From Geminocystis herdmanii PCC 6308 (GTDB lineage: Bacteria; Cyanobacteriota; Cyanobacteriia; Cyanobacteriales; Cyanobacteriaceae): 64,000 nt of DNA. The translations under genes were made by a program, and so were the position numbers. The notes below the pieces were generated by a model. The model was not told the DNA's origin and did not search any database. It saw only the letters and a list, made by a program, of their open reading frames with translations. Where the stretch lies: NCBI RefSeq assembly GCF_000332235.1, contig NZ_CM001775.1, positions 2,200,230 through 2,264,229 of the forward strand, read 5' to 3'. This document shows positions 17,860-26,796 of this stretch, piece after piece (within the stretch, counting starts at the first letter, position 1; every line of letters begins with the position of its first letter).

Positions 17860-18918
17860 ATGAGCGAATCAAAAAAAATATCCGTCGGTATCGTGGGCGC
17901 TTCGGGCTATGGTGGTGTACAGTTAGTAAAAATTTTATTAGAACATCCTCAAGTAGAAATCGTTTATCTTGGGGGAGATAGTAGTGCAGGAAAAGAATAC
18001 GGGGATTTGTATCCCCATTTACAACATCGAGTTAAAACCAAAATCGAACCCATTGACATCGACTCGATCGCCTCCCGTTGTGATGTGGTATTCTTAGGAT
18101 TACCCAATGGCTTGGCTTGTGACATTGCGCCTCCTCTCATCGAAAAAGGATGTAAAGTTTTAGACTTATCCGCCGATTATCGTTTTAAAAATTTAGATAC
18201 CTACACCGCATGGTATAAAACCGAAAGAAAAGATAATTCGATCGCATCTCAAGCTGTTTATGGTTTACCCGAATTATATCGAGAAGACATCAAAAAAAGT
18301 AGCTTAATCGGTTGTGCAGGATGCTATCCTACCGCCAGTTTATTAGCCCTTGCACCTCTGTTAAAACAAGGTTTAGTACTCCCAGAAACCATCATCATCG
18401 ATGCTAAATCTGGCACGTCTGGAGGAGGCAGACAAGGCAAAATTAATTTACTCCTAGCGGAAGCGGATAGCTCATTGGGAGCGTATGGAGTCGCAAAACA
18501 TCGTCATACCCCAGAAATTGAAGAAATTTGCTCAGATTTAGCCCGAAATGAAGTAAAAGTGCAATTTACCCCCCATTTAATCCCCATGCCTAGGGGGATT
18601 TTGTCCACCGTTTACGGCACATTAAGAGATCCGGGGTTAGTTACAGAAGACTTACTCACTATTTACACGGCGTTTTATCGTAATTCCAGTTTCGTTAAGG
18701 TATTAGGCAATGGTATCTATCCTCAAACAAAATGGGCTTGTGGTACAAATTTGGCTTATCTGGGCATTGAAGTTGATACTCGTACAGGGCGCGTAATTGT
18801 TATGTCTGCCATCGATAATTTAATTAAAGGACAAGCAGGACAAGCGGTACAATGTTTAAACTTAATGATGGGATGGGCTGAAGATTTAGGTTTACCCACC
18901 TTAACATTTTATCCATAA
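17860..18918 (+). CDS. argC: N-acetyl-gamma-glutamyl-phosphate reductase
   Basis: Third step of arginine biosynthesis: NADPH-dependent reduction of N-acetylglutamyl phosphate to the semialdehyde. The Rossmann start is [18 protein letters not shown], and the active-site cysteine is in [15 protein letters not shown] (about residues 148-162). KSGTSGGGR and HRHTPEIEE are also family motifs. 352 residues is the full normal length. A CGATCG site lies 40 bp upstream. Monocistronic as far as can be seen. Confidence 0.97.
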   Translation: MSESKKISVGIVGASGYGGVQLVKILLEHPQVEIVYLGGDSSAGKEYGDLYPHLQHRVKTKIEPIDIDSIASRCDVVFLGLPNGLACDIAPPLIEKGCKVLDLSADYRFKNLDTYTAWYKTERKDNSIASQAVYGLPELYREDIKKSSLIGCAGCYPTASLLALAPLLKQGLVLPETIIIDAKSGTSGGGRQGKINLLLAEADSSLGAYGVAKHRHTPEIEEICSDLARNEVKVQFTPHLIPMPRGILSTVYGTLRDPGLVTEDLLTIYTAFYRNSSFVKVLGNGIYPQTKWACGTNLAYLGIEVDTRTGRVIVMSAIDNLIKGQAGQAVQCLNLMMGWAEDLGLPTLTFYP

Positions 18919-18934
18919 AGTTCGACAGCGTAAA

Positions 18935-18951
18935 ACGGGCTTCTAGCCCGT
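18935..18951 (+). terminator. Hairpin after argC
   Basis: ACGGGCT-TCT-AGCCCGT forms a 7-bp GC-rich stem 17 bp past the argC stop. It is followed by a mixed sequence rather than a T-run, so intrinsic termination is only possible. Confidence 0.45.
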
Positions 18952-19006
18952 ATCCAAAAGGAGATAGAAAAAAGTTTAAAATTAAAGATGAATTGAGGTA
19001 TAAAAA

Positions 19007-19390
19007 ATGAATCCAACCATCGAAGTTAGTATCGTAGATGTATTATCAAGGTTAGAAAGCAAAATTGATTATTTAACTAATGATGTTAACCAAATCAAAG
19101 TAAACCTAGCAAAAATCGATGAAAAGGTTAATAGTCTTGATCAAAAAGTTAATAATCTTGATCAAAAAGTTAATAATTTAGAAACAAGTTTTAATGATAA
19201 ATTATCAAGTTTAGAAACTAATTTTAATGATAAATTATCAAGTTTAGAAACTAATCTTAATGTTAAATACTCAAGTTTAGATAAACGATTGGGCAATATA
19301 GAATTTGTAGTTTGATCGATTGCGGGAGGAATAATTATCGCTTTATTATTAGTTTTTACCCGTTATCTTTTTCCCAACGTCACTTTGTAA
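19007..19390 (+). pseudogene. Coiled-coil membrane protein interrupted by an in-frame TGA
   Basis: The frame opens with ATG at 19007 and encodes a heptad-rich coiled coil (LDQKVNNLDQKVNNLE, then two copies of an 11-residue unit around FNDKLSSLETN) and KRLGNIEFVV before TGA at 19313-19315. The same frame continues for 24 more codons without a stop and encodes a hydrophobic helix (SIAGGIIIALLLVF) and TRYLFPNVTL, ending at TAA 19388. Such a C-terminal membrane anchor after a coiled coil is typical of small cyanobacterial proteins. The gene therefore looks recently truncated by a nonsense change (for example CGA to TGA), giving a soluble 102-residue product. A sequencing error or readthrough is the alternative. 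Confidence 0.72.
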
Positions 19391-19489
19391 TTTTTATTAA
19401 TTCTTGAAAATCACTAAAATTTTAGCCGTTGCCTGTTACTTTATAAGGTTATTTTGTTATTGTGAGGTATATCAATAATCTCCAAAAAT

Positions 19490-20371
19490 ATGATCATTAA
19501 ACATAAGATTATTAAAACTTTTTTGACTGTTAGTATTTGCACATTGGGCTTGTTTCCTATGGTTGATGTTAAAGGGGAAACAATTTTAGAAGAAATTAAT
19601 CGCACAGGTTTATTAAAAGTAGGAGTCAGAAACGATGCCATTCCCTTCGGTTATCGTGTTAATGGAGAATTACGGGGAATTTGCGTTGATGTTATTCGCA
19701 TCATCAGAGAAGAATTGAGAAATAAGCTCGATCGAGATATTATTAGTATTAATTTAGTGGTTTCTAGTTTAGATAATCGTTTTAGTATCGTCGAAAATAA
19801 CGTTGTTCATTTTGAATGTGGACCTAATACTATTAGAAAATTAGAAGATTATCAAGTAAGTTTTTCTGAACCTTTTTTTCTCTCTGGAATTAAGTTTATC
19901 GTAGCCAAAGATAAACAACAAAATTTAATCAATTCTGACGGGAAAGATTTTACAATTGGTTTACTAAAAAACACCACCACAGAAATATTTATTAAGGAAA
20001 AATATCCCCAAGCAAACTTTGAGTTATTTCAAGGTTTAAGAGGCAGTGAAAGAGGTTTACAGGCGTTAAAACAAGGAAGAATAGATGCTTTTGCTGATGA
20101 TGGTATTTTATTACTTGGTCAATCGATCGCCCAAAGATTACCCTTAGGAGAAAATCATAATTTTATTTTAGCACCCGACCCTCCTTTTACTTGTGAAAAA
20201 TATGGTTTAATTATTCCGCAAAATGATCCAGATTGGGAAAATTTTGTTAATAATTCTGTTAATCTTGAGCAAAAAATGGGCATTATTAATAATTGGTTTA
20301 AAGATTTTTTACCCTCTATTAGTACTAAAAATACGATCGAAAAATGTCAATTAAACATCTCAAAAAAATAG
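19490..20371 (+). CDS. Family 3 extracellular solute-binding protein
   Basis: Periplasmic binding protein of 293 residues with a signal peptide (IIKHKIIKTFLTVSICTLGLFP, cleavage near residue 30). The mature fold shows the family pattern LLKVGVRNDAIPFGYRVNGELRGICVDV, then VSFSEPFFLSG and GRIDAFADDGILL. These proteins bind polar amino acids or related small molecules for an ABC importer; no permease or ATPase is adjacent, so it is an orphan. A small palindromic repeat begins at the last base of its TAG stop. Confidence 0.85.
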   Translation: MIIKHKIIKTFLTVSICTLGLFPMVDVKGETILEEINRTGLLKVGVRNDAIPFGYRVNGELRGICVDVIRIIREELRNKLDRDIISINLVVSSLDNRFSIVENNVVHFECGPNTIRKLEDYQVSFSEPFFLSGIKFIVAKDKQQNLINSDGKDFTIGLLKNTTTEIFIKEKYPQANFELFQGLRGSERGLQALKQGRIDAFADDGILLLGQSIAQRLPLGENHNFILAPDPPFTCEKYGLIIPQNDPDWENFVNNSVNLEQKMGIINNWFKDFLPSISTKNTIEKCQLNISKK

Positions 20372-20441
20372 TTTGTAGTGAGGGTTTTAACCCTTACTCT
20401 AACAATTATGAAAAATCAGGGCTGAAGCCCTTACTACAAAC
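20371..20441. repeat. MITE-like palindromic repeat, family A, copy 1
   Basis: 71 bp bounded by GTTTGTAGT and ACTACAAAC inverted ends. Inside are AGGGTTTTAACCCT and a second small palindrome GGGCTGAAGCCC. The left end coincides with the final base of the preceding stop codon. Related copies lie at 22254, 25851, 58254 and 63909. Confidence 0.85.
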
Positions 20442-20644
20442 AAGTAAAATTTTTTTGGGAAGAAGTCAAATGTATTATTTAGAATCAAAAACAAAAATTA
20501 ACATAAAAAATTGTTAGATTCTGAAAAAATCTTGCTAGATTGTTGATATAGGCTCATTATCTAACTATTGAGACAAGTCTATAACTAATTTAAAAACCAT
20601 AGACTAGATAACTAATAAGCATTTATACAGCAACTTACTTACAA

Positions 20645-22222
20645 ATGGATTTAACAAATTTTCCTTGGCTAACAACCATTATTCTGTTTCCTATCATTGC
20701 CTCTTTATTCGTCTTCATTATTCCTGATAAAGATGGTAAAACCGTTAGATGGTATGCCTTAACCGTTGCCTTAATCGATTTCGTTTTAATTGTCTATGCC
20801 TTTTATCAAGGCTATGACTTCAATAACCCCGACTTACAATTAGTCGAAAGTTATACATGGGTTGCCGATCTTGACCTAAAATGGTCAGTAGGTGCTGATG
20901 GTTTATCCATGCCTCTAATTTTGCTCACAGGCTTCATCACTACCTTAGCTATTCTAGCGGCTTGGCCTGTCAGTTTAAAGCCTAAATTCTTTTATTTCCT
21001 CATGTTGGCAATGTATGGCGGACAAATTGCCGTGTTTGCTGTCCAAGATATGTTACTTTTCTTCCTCGTGTGGGAATTGGAATTAGTGCCAGTGTATCTT
21101 ATCCTCTCCATTTGGGGTGGTAAACGGCGCTTGTATGCGGCCACCAAATTTATCCTTTATACCGCCGGAGGCTCGTTATTCATCCTTGTAGCGGCCTTAA
21201 CCATGGCTTTTTATGGCGATACCGTCACCTTTGATATGGTTTCGATCGCACACAAAGATATAGGATTTAACCTTCAGTTATTGTTATATGCAGGGTTATT
21301 AATCGCCTACGGTGTCAAACTACCTATTTTTCCCCTCCATACATGGCTACCCGATGCCCACGGAGAAGCTACCGCCCCTGCCCATATGTTACTAGCAGGG
21401 ATTTTGTTAAAAATGGGAGGTTATGCCTTCTTAATTCGCATGAACGCAGGAATGTTACCCGATGCCCATGCCACTTTTGCCCCAATTTTAATTATTTTGG
21501 GGGTAGTAAACATTATCTACGCCGCCTTTACTTCCTTTGCCCAACGTAACCTGAAACGTAAAATTGCTTATTCCTCCATCTCTCACATGGGATTTGTGTT
21601 GATTGGTATTGCCTCTTTTACCGATATTGGTATGAGCGGAGCAATGTTACAGATGATTTCTCACGGCTTAATCGGTGCTAGTCTATTCTTTATGGTAGGT
21701 GCAACGTACGATCGAACCCATACCCTAATGTTAGACGAAATGGGGGGAATTGGGCAACAGATGAAGAAAATATTTGCCATGTGGACAACTTGCTCTATGG
21801 CTTCTCTTGCACTACCCGGTATGAGTGGATTTGTAGCAGAATTGATGGTATTTATCGGCTTTGCCACCAGTGACGCTTATAGCCTCACCTTCAAAGTAAT
21901 TATGGTATCCCTTGCCGCCGTTGGTGTCATCTTAACTCCCATTTACCTGCTATCGATGTTAAGAGAAATCTTATACGGAGAAGAAAACAAAGAATTAGTA
22001 TCTCATACTAAATTAGTCGATGCCGAGCCTAGGGAAGTATTTATTATTGCTTGTCTTCTCATTCCCATCATCGGTATTGGATTATACCCGAAAATCGTCA
22101 CCCAAATTTATGATGCTAGTACTCAAAAATTGACAGCATTACTACGTCATTCCGTACCCAGTTTACAAGTTGCCGAAAACAAATCTCAATTTGTTGCTTT
22201 AAAAGCACCCGATATTAATTAA
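20645..22222 (+). CDS. ndhD: NAD(P)H-quinone oxidoreductase subunit 4 (NdhD)
   Basis: Antiporter-like membrane subunit of the cyanobacterial NDH-1 complex in the thylakoid membrane, used in respiration and cyclic electron flow. The Mrp/NuoM family motifs are present: [12 protein letters not shown] (membrane Glu), the Lys region ATKFILYT, and [24 protein letters not shown] (here HGEATAPAH). About 14 hydrophobic helices are predicted over 525 residues. The chain resembles the D1/D2 forms of the constitutive NDH-1 complexes rather than the CO2-uptake D3/D4 forms, but I cannot separate these firmly without alignment. No other ndh genes are adjacent. Confidence 0.94.
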   Translation: MDLTNFPWLTTIILFPIIASLFVFIIPDKDGKTVRWYALTVALIDFVLIVYAFYQGYDFNNPDLQLVESYTWVADLDLKWSVGADGLSMPLILLTGFITTLAILAAWPVSLKPKFFYFLMLAMYGGQIAVFAVQDMLLFFLVWELELVPVYLILSIWGGKRRLYAATKFILYTAGGSLFILVAALTMAFYGDTVTFDMVSIAHKDIGFNLQLLLYAGLLIAYGVKLPIFPLHTWLPDAHGEATAPAHMLLAGILLKMGGYAFLIRMNAGMLPDAHATFAPILIILGVVNIIYAAFTSFAQRNLKRKIAYSSISHMGFVLIGIASFTDIGMSGAMLQMISHGLIGASLFFMVGATYDRTHTLMLDEMGGIGQQMKKIFAMWTTCSMASLALPGMSGFVAELMVFIGFATSDAYSLTFKVIMVSLAAVGVILTPIYLLSMLREILYGEENKELVSHTKLVDAEPREVFIIACLLIPIIGIGLYPKIVTQIYDASTQKLTALLRHSVPSLQVAENKSQFVALKAPDIN

Positions 22223-22253
22223 CAATTCACAATTAACAATTCACAATTAAAAA

Positions 22254-22310
22254 GTTCGTAGTGAGGGTTTTAACCCTTATTTATCAATGGCTAAAGCCAT
22301 CACTACAAAC
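22254..22310. repeat. MITE-like palindromic repeat, family A, copy 2
   Basis: 57 bp from GTTCGTAGTG to CACTACAAAC with the internal palindromes AGGGTTTTAACCCT and TGGCTAAAGCCA. It lies 31 bp after the ndhD stop. Confidence 0.85.
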
Positions 22311-22358
22311 TTATTTGATAAATAACACCATTTTCCATTCTCAATTCTCCATTTTCCA

Positions 22359-22910
22359 TTAATTATTGACTTCTGCCATTTCAAAAACTCGGTTATCGTA
22401 ATCTTTCACTAAAAAATTGAGGGGGGTTTCCTGACGAATTTTGTACTTTAAACGGCGAGATTGTACCCTTAATAATAATGCGTCTAGGCACTCTCGATCG
22501 AAACAAACATGACGTTGACAATCCTTATATCCCAAACCAGCGCCGCCGATAATATGGAGTTGGGTATTTTTTTTCAGTTGATACCATAATCCATCACTAG
22601 GCTTCGGCATAGTATTATTAAAAGTTGATCCCATATAAATAGGATCAAAGGTACTAGCACTTAAACTTTGCTCATAGTTATAGTAATAATGAAGGGGAAT
22701 ATCAGCAATAGGTAAATCTAGTAATTCCTCGTAAAATTGTTTGGCAATATTCACATCAGACACCATCACAGTATAAACCTTGGGCGCACTGGTTAAAAAC
22801 ATCCACATCGCACCACCATAGGCTATTAACAACATTACCATGATGCCCTGAGTGGAAAACAAACTATCGGTTAACTCTGGGAAAAACAACGAAAAATAAA
22901 TATTAACCAT
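22359..22910 (-). CDS. Membrane-anchored glyoxalase/VOC superfamily protein
   Basis: 183 residues. The first ~40 residues include a hydrophobic helix (GIMVMLLIAYGGAMWMFL), and the rest shows the VOC pattern VYTVMVSDVNIAKQFYEELLDLP. A strand with LHIIGGAG and a closing LVKDYDNRVFEMAEV follow. A metal-binding His/Glu set of a true glyoxalase I is not obvious, so enzymatic function is doubtful. Conserved-protein status is inferred from the intact fold. It converges with ndhD. Confidence 0.72.
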   Translation of the reverse strand: MVNIYFSLFFPELTDSLFSTQGIMVMLLIAYGGAMWMFLTSAPKVYTVMVSDVNIAKQFYEELLDLPIADIPLHYYYNYEQSLSASTFDPIYMGSTFNNTMPKPSDGLWYQLKKNTQLHIIGGAGLGYKDCQRHVCFDRECLDALLLRVQSRRLKYKIRQETPLNFLVKDYDNRVFEMAEVNN

Positions 22911-23202
22911 CGTTAAACTGCCATTTATAATCTATTTCTTTTAAAATATTAACCTATCTTGTCTATTATTAACTTAGGGTGAACCATTAAATTATAGATG
23001 ACGGTAGGAGATAGGAGTCAGGAGACAGGAGATAGGAGATTCGATACATACTGAAACATCAAGGTTTTGATGTTATTTATACACAAAGAAAGTATAATTA
23101 TAATTTACGAAAATAAAGTCAAATTTATTTTATTATTACTCTTAAACCTTTAAGAATAAAGGTTTTTTATAGTTAACTCAGGTAAATTTAGATGATTAAA
23201 AA

Positions 23203-24330
23203 ATGATAAGAATTATTAAAAACTTAAGTATTATTTTCTGTTGTTTCCTTCTTATTTTTAGTATTAATAACTTAAAAATTTTAGCAGAAAATAGGGTATT
23301 TTTAGACTTAAAAATGGAGTTTTTAGGAGAATATGACTTAAAAGATTCTACTTATCAAGATACTGTTATTGGCGGTTTATCTGGCATAACTTATAATCCT
23401 CAAAAAAATCTTTTTTATGCTATTTCTGATGACAGAGCTAATTTTTCTCCTGCCCGTTTTTATACCCTAAATATTGATCTCAATAACGATAAAATTAACA
23501 AGATAAATATTGAAAATGTCACTTTTTTAAAGAATGAAAAAGGGGAGTTATATCCAAAAAATACTACTGATACAGAATCCATCGCATTTAGCCCTAGAAA
23601 TAGTTTATTTATTAGTAGTGAAGGAGTAAAAAATACTAATACTCCTCCTTTTATTAAAGAATATGATTTAAAAGGAAACTTTAAAAGTAGTGTGAGAATA
23701 CCAGAAAGATATATCCCCATCGAAGGAGAAAAAAAAGGCATCGAAAATAACTTAGGTTTTGAATCTTTAACCATCAAAGCTAATGGTATCATGCCCCAAG
23801 ACCCCTTTAGACTTTTTACTGCGACAGAATCCGCCTTAGTGCAAGATGTCGATCGAAATAACCCTGAAACCGTGCTACGATCGAGATTAATGCACTATGT
23901 CATTAACCCCTTTGGTGATCCTGTGTTAGTAGGAGAACATTTATACTTAATAGATAACCCCTCCTTAGGAGTATTTTATAACGGGCTTTCAGAATTGTTA
24001 GCACTACCCGAAGAAGGCTATTTATTAAGTTTAGAAAGGACTTTAGGATTAAGAGGATATGGAGTAAAAATTTTTCAATTATCTATGGCAAATGCTACAG
24101 ATATTTCTAATCAAAAAAGTTTAGGAAATAATCTTAATAATATAACTCCTATTCGCAAAAAATTAGTTTTTGATTTGCAAAAATTACCCATAAAATTAGA
24201 TAATATAGAAGGCTTCACTTTTGGACCTCGTTTAGCAGATGGTAGTCAAAGTTTAATCATGGTTAGTGATAACAATTTCTCTAAAAATGACAAACAAAAA
24301 AATCAATTTTTACTATTCAAACTAAATTAA
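23203..24330 (+). CDS. Esterase-like/phytase-like beta-propeller protein, exported
   Basis: A 375-residue protein with an N-terminal signal peptide (IIKNLSIIFCCFLLIFSI). The mature part matches the esterase-like activity of phytase family: FLGEYDLKD, IGGLSGITYNPQKNLFYAISDD, DTESIAFSPRNSLFISSEG, GFESLTIKANG and NIEGFTFGPRLADGSQSLIMVSDNN. It is probably periplasmic and acts on a phosphorylated or ester substrate, which the sequence does not reveal. A tandem heptamer array fills the spacer between it and cinA. Confidence 0.8.
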   Translation: MIRIIKNLSIIFCCFLLIFSINNLKILAENRVFLDLKMEFLGEYDLKDSTYQDTVIGGLSGITYNPQKNLFYAISDDRANFSPARFYTLNIDLNNDKINKINIENVTFLKNEKGELYPKNTTDTESIAFSPRNSLFISSEGVKNTNTPPFIKEYDLKGNFKSSVRIPERYIPIEGEKKGIENNLGFESLTIKANGIMPQDPFRLFTATESALVQDVDRNNPETVLRSRLMHYVINPFGDPVLVGEHLYLIDNPSLGVFYNGLSELLALPEEGYLLSLERTLGLRGYGVKIFQLSMANATDISNQKSLGNNLNNITPIRKKLVFDLQKLPIKLDNIEGFTFGPRLADGSQSLIMVSDNNFSKNDKQKNQFLLFKLN

Positions 24331-24385
24331 CAATTAACAATTAACAATTAAAAGTCTCCCTTATTCATTATCCCTTATTCATTAT

Positions 24386-24476
24386 CCATTCTCCATTCTC
24401 CATTCTCCATTCTCCATTATCCATTCTCCATTCTCCATTATCCATTATCCATTCTCCATTCTCCATTCTCCATTAT
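24386..24476. repeat. Heptameric tandem repeat (CCATTCT/CCATTAT)
   Basis: Thirteen consecutive 7-bp units, nine reading CCATTCT and four CCATTAT. The array ends 6 bp before the cinA ATG, so it replaces the normal leader. STRR-type repeat; it probably varies in copy number between strains. Confidence 0.92.
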
Positions 24477-24482
24477 TTAACT

Positions 24483-25742
24483 ATGACAGCAGAAATTATT
24501 TGTATTGGCACAGAAATATTATTAGGGGATATTCTTAATAGTAACTCTCAATTTATCGCCCAAGAATTGGCTAATTTAGGTATTCCCCATTACTATCAAA
24601 ATGTGGTAGGGGATAATCTCGATCGAGTTCATGAAGTGATCAAAATTGCTTCTGAGCGCTCTCAAATCCTGATTTTTACAGGCGGTTTAGGACCAACTCC
24701 TGACGACTTAACTACAGAAGCGATCGCCTCTTTTTTTCAAGCACCCTTAGAAGAAAAACCAGAGATAATTGAGGATATAACCAAGAAATTTGCCGAAAGA
24801 GGGCGAGAAATGACGGCTAATAACCGAAAACAAGCCCTAATTCCTCAAGGAGCGCAAATATTACCTAATTTAGCAGGAACTGCCCCCGGTATGATTTGGC
24901 AACCTATGGCTAACCTAACCATTCTCACCTTTCCGGGAGTGCCTTCGGAAATGATGCAAATGTGGCGTGATACTGCTGTACCCTATCTAAAAAGTCAAGG
25001 ATGGGGACAAGATATTATTTATAGTCGCATGATGCGTTTTCGAGGTATCGGTGAATCGGCTTTAGCAGAAAAAGTACATCACTTATTTTCTTTAAATAAC
25101 CCTACCGTTGCCCCCTATGCCTCCCTCGGAGAAGTTAAGTTGAGGGTTTGCGCCAAAGCCAAGAATAAGGAAACCGCCGAAAATTTGATTTTACCCGTAG
25201 CGAAAGAAATTGAGTCGATCGCAGGAGAAGACTATTTCGGTTATGATGACGATAGTCTTGCTTCTGTGGTAGGTAAACTATTACAACAAAAAGGGCAAAC
25301 CCTCAGCGTGGCAGAATCTTGCACAGGGGGAGGATTAGGCGCCATGTTAACAGAAATAGCAGGAAGTTCGAGCTATTTTATGGGGGGAGTCATTGCCTAT
25401 AGTAATCAGGTAAAAATAGAACAATTAGGGGTTTCCCAGACGTTTTTAAATGAATACGGAGCAGTCTCGGCGATCGTAGCTCGTCAAATGGCTAAAGGAG
25501 TTCAAGAAAAATTTAAGACAGATTGGAGTATTTCTATTACAGGTATCGCAGGACCGGGAGGAGGCACAGACACCAAACCTGTAGGTTTAGTATATATTGC
25601 CATTGCCGATTTCGATCGACAAGTAGAAAGTTATGAACTGCGACTAGGGGAAAAACGAGGACGAGAAGCCATCAGATACCTAAGCAGTTGCTACGCCTTA
25701 GACAAATTGCGTCGAGAATTATTACAGCATTATAAAAGATAA
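24483..25742 (+). CDS. cinA: CinA family protein (nicotinamide-nucleotide amidase / competence-damage inducible)
   Basis: 419 residues in two domains. The N-terminal MoCF-like domain starts AEIICIGTEILLGDILNSN and contains TGGLGPTPDDLT. The C-terminal CinA amidase domain (about 255-415) has SVAESCTGGGLGAML, and SITGIAGPGGGT. Members have NMN deamidase and/or ADP-ribose pyrophosphatase activity and function in NAD salvage; in cyanobacteria cinA is also tied to competence. No Shine-Dalgarno sequence is present because heptamer repeats run up to the start. The neighbouring convergent gene is a DprA-like Rossmann protein. Confidence 0.95.
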   Translation: MTAEIICIGTEILLGDILNSNSQFIAQELANLGIPHYYQNVVGDNLDRVHEVIKIASERSQILIFTGGLGPTPDDLTTEAIASFFQAPLEEKPEIIEDITKKFAERGREMTANNRKQALIPQGAQILPNLAGTAPGMIWQPMANLTILTFPGVPSEMMQMWRDTAVPYLKSQGWGQDIIYSRMMRFRGIGESALAEKVHHLFSLNNPTVAPYASLGEVKLRVCAKAKNKETAENLILPVAKEIESIAGEDYFGYDDDSLASVVGKLLQQKGQTLSVAESCTGGGLGAMLTEIAGSSSYFMGGVIAYSNQVKIEQLGVSQTFLNEYGAVSAIVARQMAKGVQEKFKTDWSISITGIAGPGGGTDTKPVGLVYIAIADFDRQVESYELRLGEKRGREAIRYLSSCYALDKLRRELLQHYKR

Positions 25743-25821
25743 TAAATCTGAGTTCGAGACAAAAATCTTTGATGTGGGTGGGTTTTAGATTTTAAGTTAA
25801 TGCTACTTCGACTTTCATCAA

Positions 25822-25881
25822 TAGACTTTTTCAGAAAAGATTTTGAATAAGTTTGTAGTAGGGGTTTTAACCCTCATTTTC
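25822..25881. repeat. MITE-like palindromic repeat, family A, left-half copy with long flank
   Basis: TAGACTTTTTCAGAAAAGATTTT followed by GTTTGTAGTAGGGGTTTTAACCCT-like sequence, without a right inverted end. The same extended arrangement recurs in opposite orientation at 63909-63968, showing that the repeated unit is longer than the palindromes alone. Confidence 0.7.
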
Positions 25882-25960
25882 TTAATTATGGTCGATGTTT
25901 AATTAATTAATATCTCCTATCTCCCTAATCGATTAATTTGGTATCGAACTCAAAAATTCA

Positions 25961-26464
25961 TTAATCAAAATAAAATCGAGTTACTAATTTTCGTTGCTCG
26001 TCAGCCTCCTCGCAAGTTTGCATCAAGGTTTGACTATCATGAAAAGCGAAACAAATTAACTGTTGACAGCGAGAAATAATATCTCGATTGCAAATAGCAC
26101 TAGCTTCCCCTAGAGAAAGATGATCATGATCGGGATTTTCTACCAAATGAATAACCTGATTTAATTGATCTTGAGATTCTCTCGGTTGACGGCTAAGACT
26201 TTGGGGGAGAATTACCGTCAACAGATTCGGATCGGCTCTCATTGCACCTCTAATGGCGGCGGAATTAGTCCCTGTCGCCCCAGAAGTAATGATTCGATTG
26301 CCATCTAACACAAGGGCATAGCTCATCATTTCGATTAAATGCTGATGAGTTATGGGAACATGACGAGAACCTAGCAAAGCTATTTTTTTCGAGCTAGTTT
26401 GCTGAATAGCGGCTAATTCTTGCGCCAAAGTATCTAGTTTAGGAATTTCTAGTGATTGACTCAA
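25961..26464 (-). CDS. DprA/SLOG-like Rossmann-fold protein
   Basis: 167 residues with a DprA-type nucleotide-binding core: KIALLGSRHVPITHQHLIEMMSYALVLDGN, then ITSGATGTNSAAIRGA as the glycine-rich signature, and LLTVILPQSLSRQP. It is half the length of DprA and lacks the usual SAM/WH extensions. Cyanobacterial annotation often calls such proteins 'DNA recombination-mediator protein A'. A function in natural transformation is not established for this form. The start is TTG at 26464, since an in-frame TAG lies two codons upstream; AAGGAT lies about 10 bp further up. Convergent with cinA. Confidence 0.78.
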   Translation of the reverse strand: MSQSLEIPKLDTLAQELAAIQQTSSKKIALLGSRHVPITHQHLIEMMSYALVLDGNRIITSGATGTNSAAIRGAMRADPNLLTVILPQSLSRQPRESQDQLNQVIHLVENPDHDHLSLGEASAICNRDIISRCQQLICFAFHDSQTLMQTCEEADEQRKLVTRFYFD

Positions 26465-26796
26465 AGACTATTTATCCTTCAATATTAAAGTTAACTTCTG
26501 TAATCAGATAGGTTTCGATCGAACAATTTTATAGAATTTTCTATAAACATCGTCTCTTAGGTATTATTTTCCTATCTTTTCCCATAAAAAAATCAAGATA
26601 ATTATGAGATTAGTGGTAAAACCACTGTGATTAAAAATCATTATATATCTAAACTTGATATATTGAAACTTGTAATTTTAAATATTTGGTTGAGACTAGG
26701 AGATTTAGCTTAACCATAATTAATTGTGATTAAATTGATTCACTCGATCGAATTTTGACATATAATTAGTATGCCAACCCCATTGGACTAAATTTC
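26465..26796. other. Divergent spacer upstream of the WD40 gene
   Basis: About 330 bp of AT-rich DNA. It has two tCGATCGa sites (near 26517 and 26745) and a TATAAT at 26761-26766, 30 bp before the WD40 ATG, with a TTGATT 20 bp upstream as a loose -35. No other structure was seen. Confidence 0.5.

Noticed and set aside
25961-26464. Full DprA competence protein
   Set aside because: Only the Rossmann core is present, with about half the length of DprA and no C-terminal winged helix.
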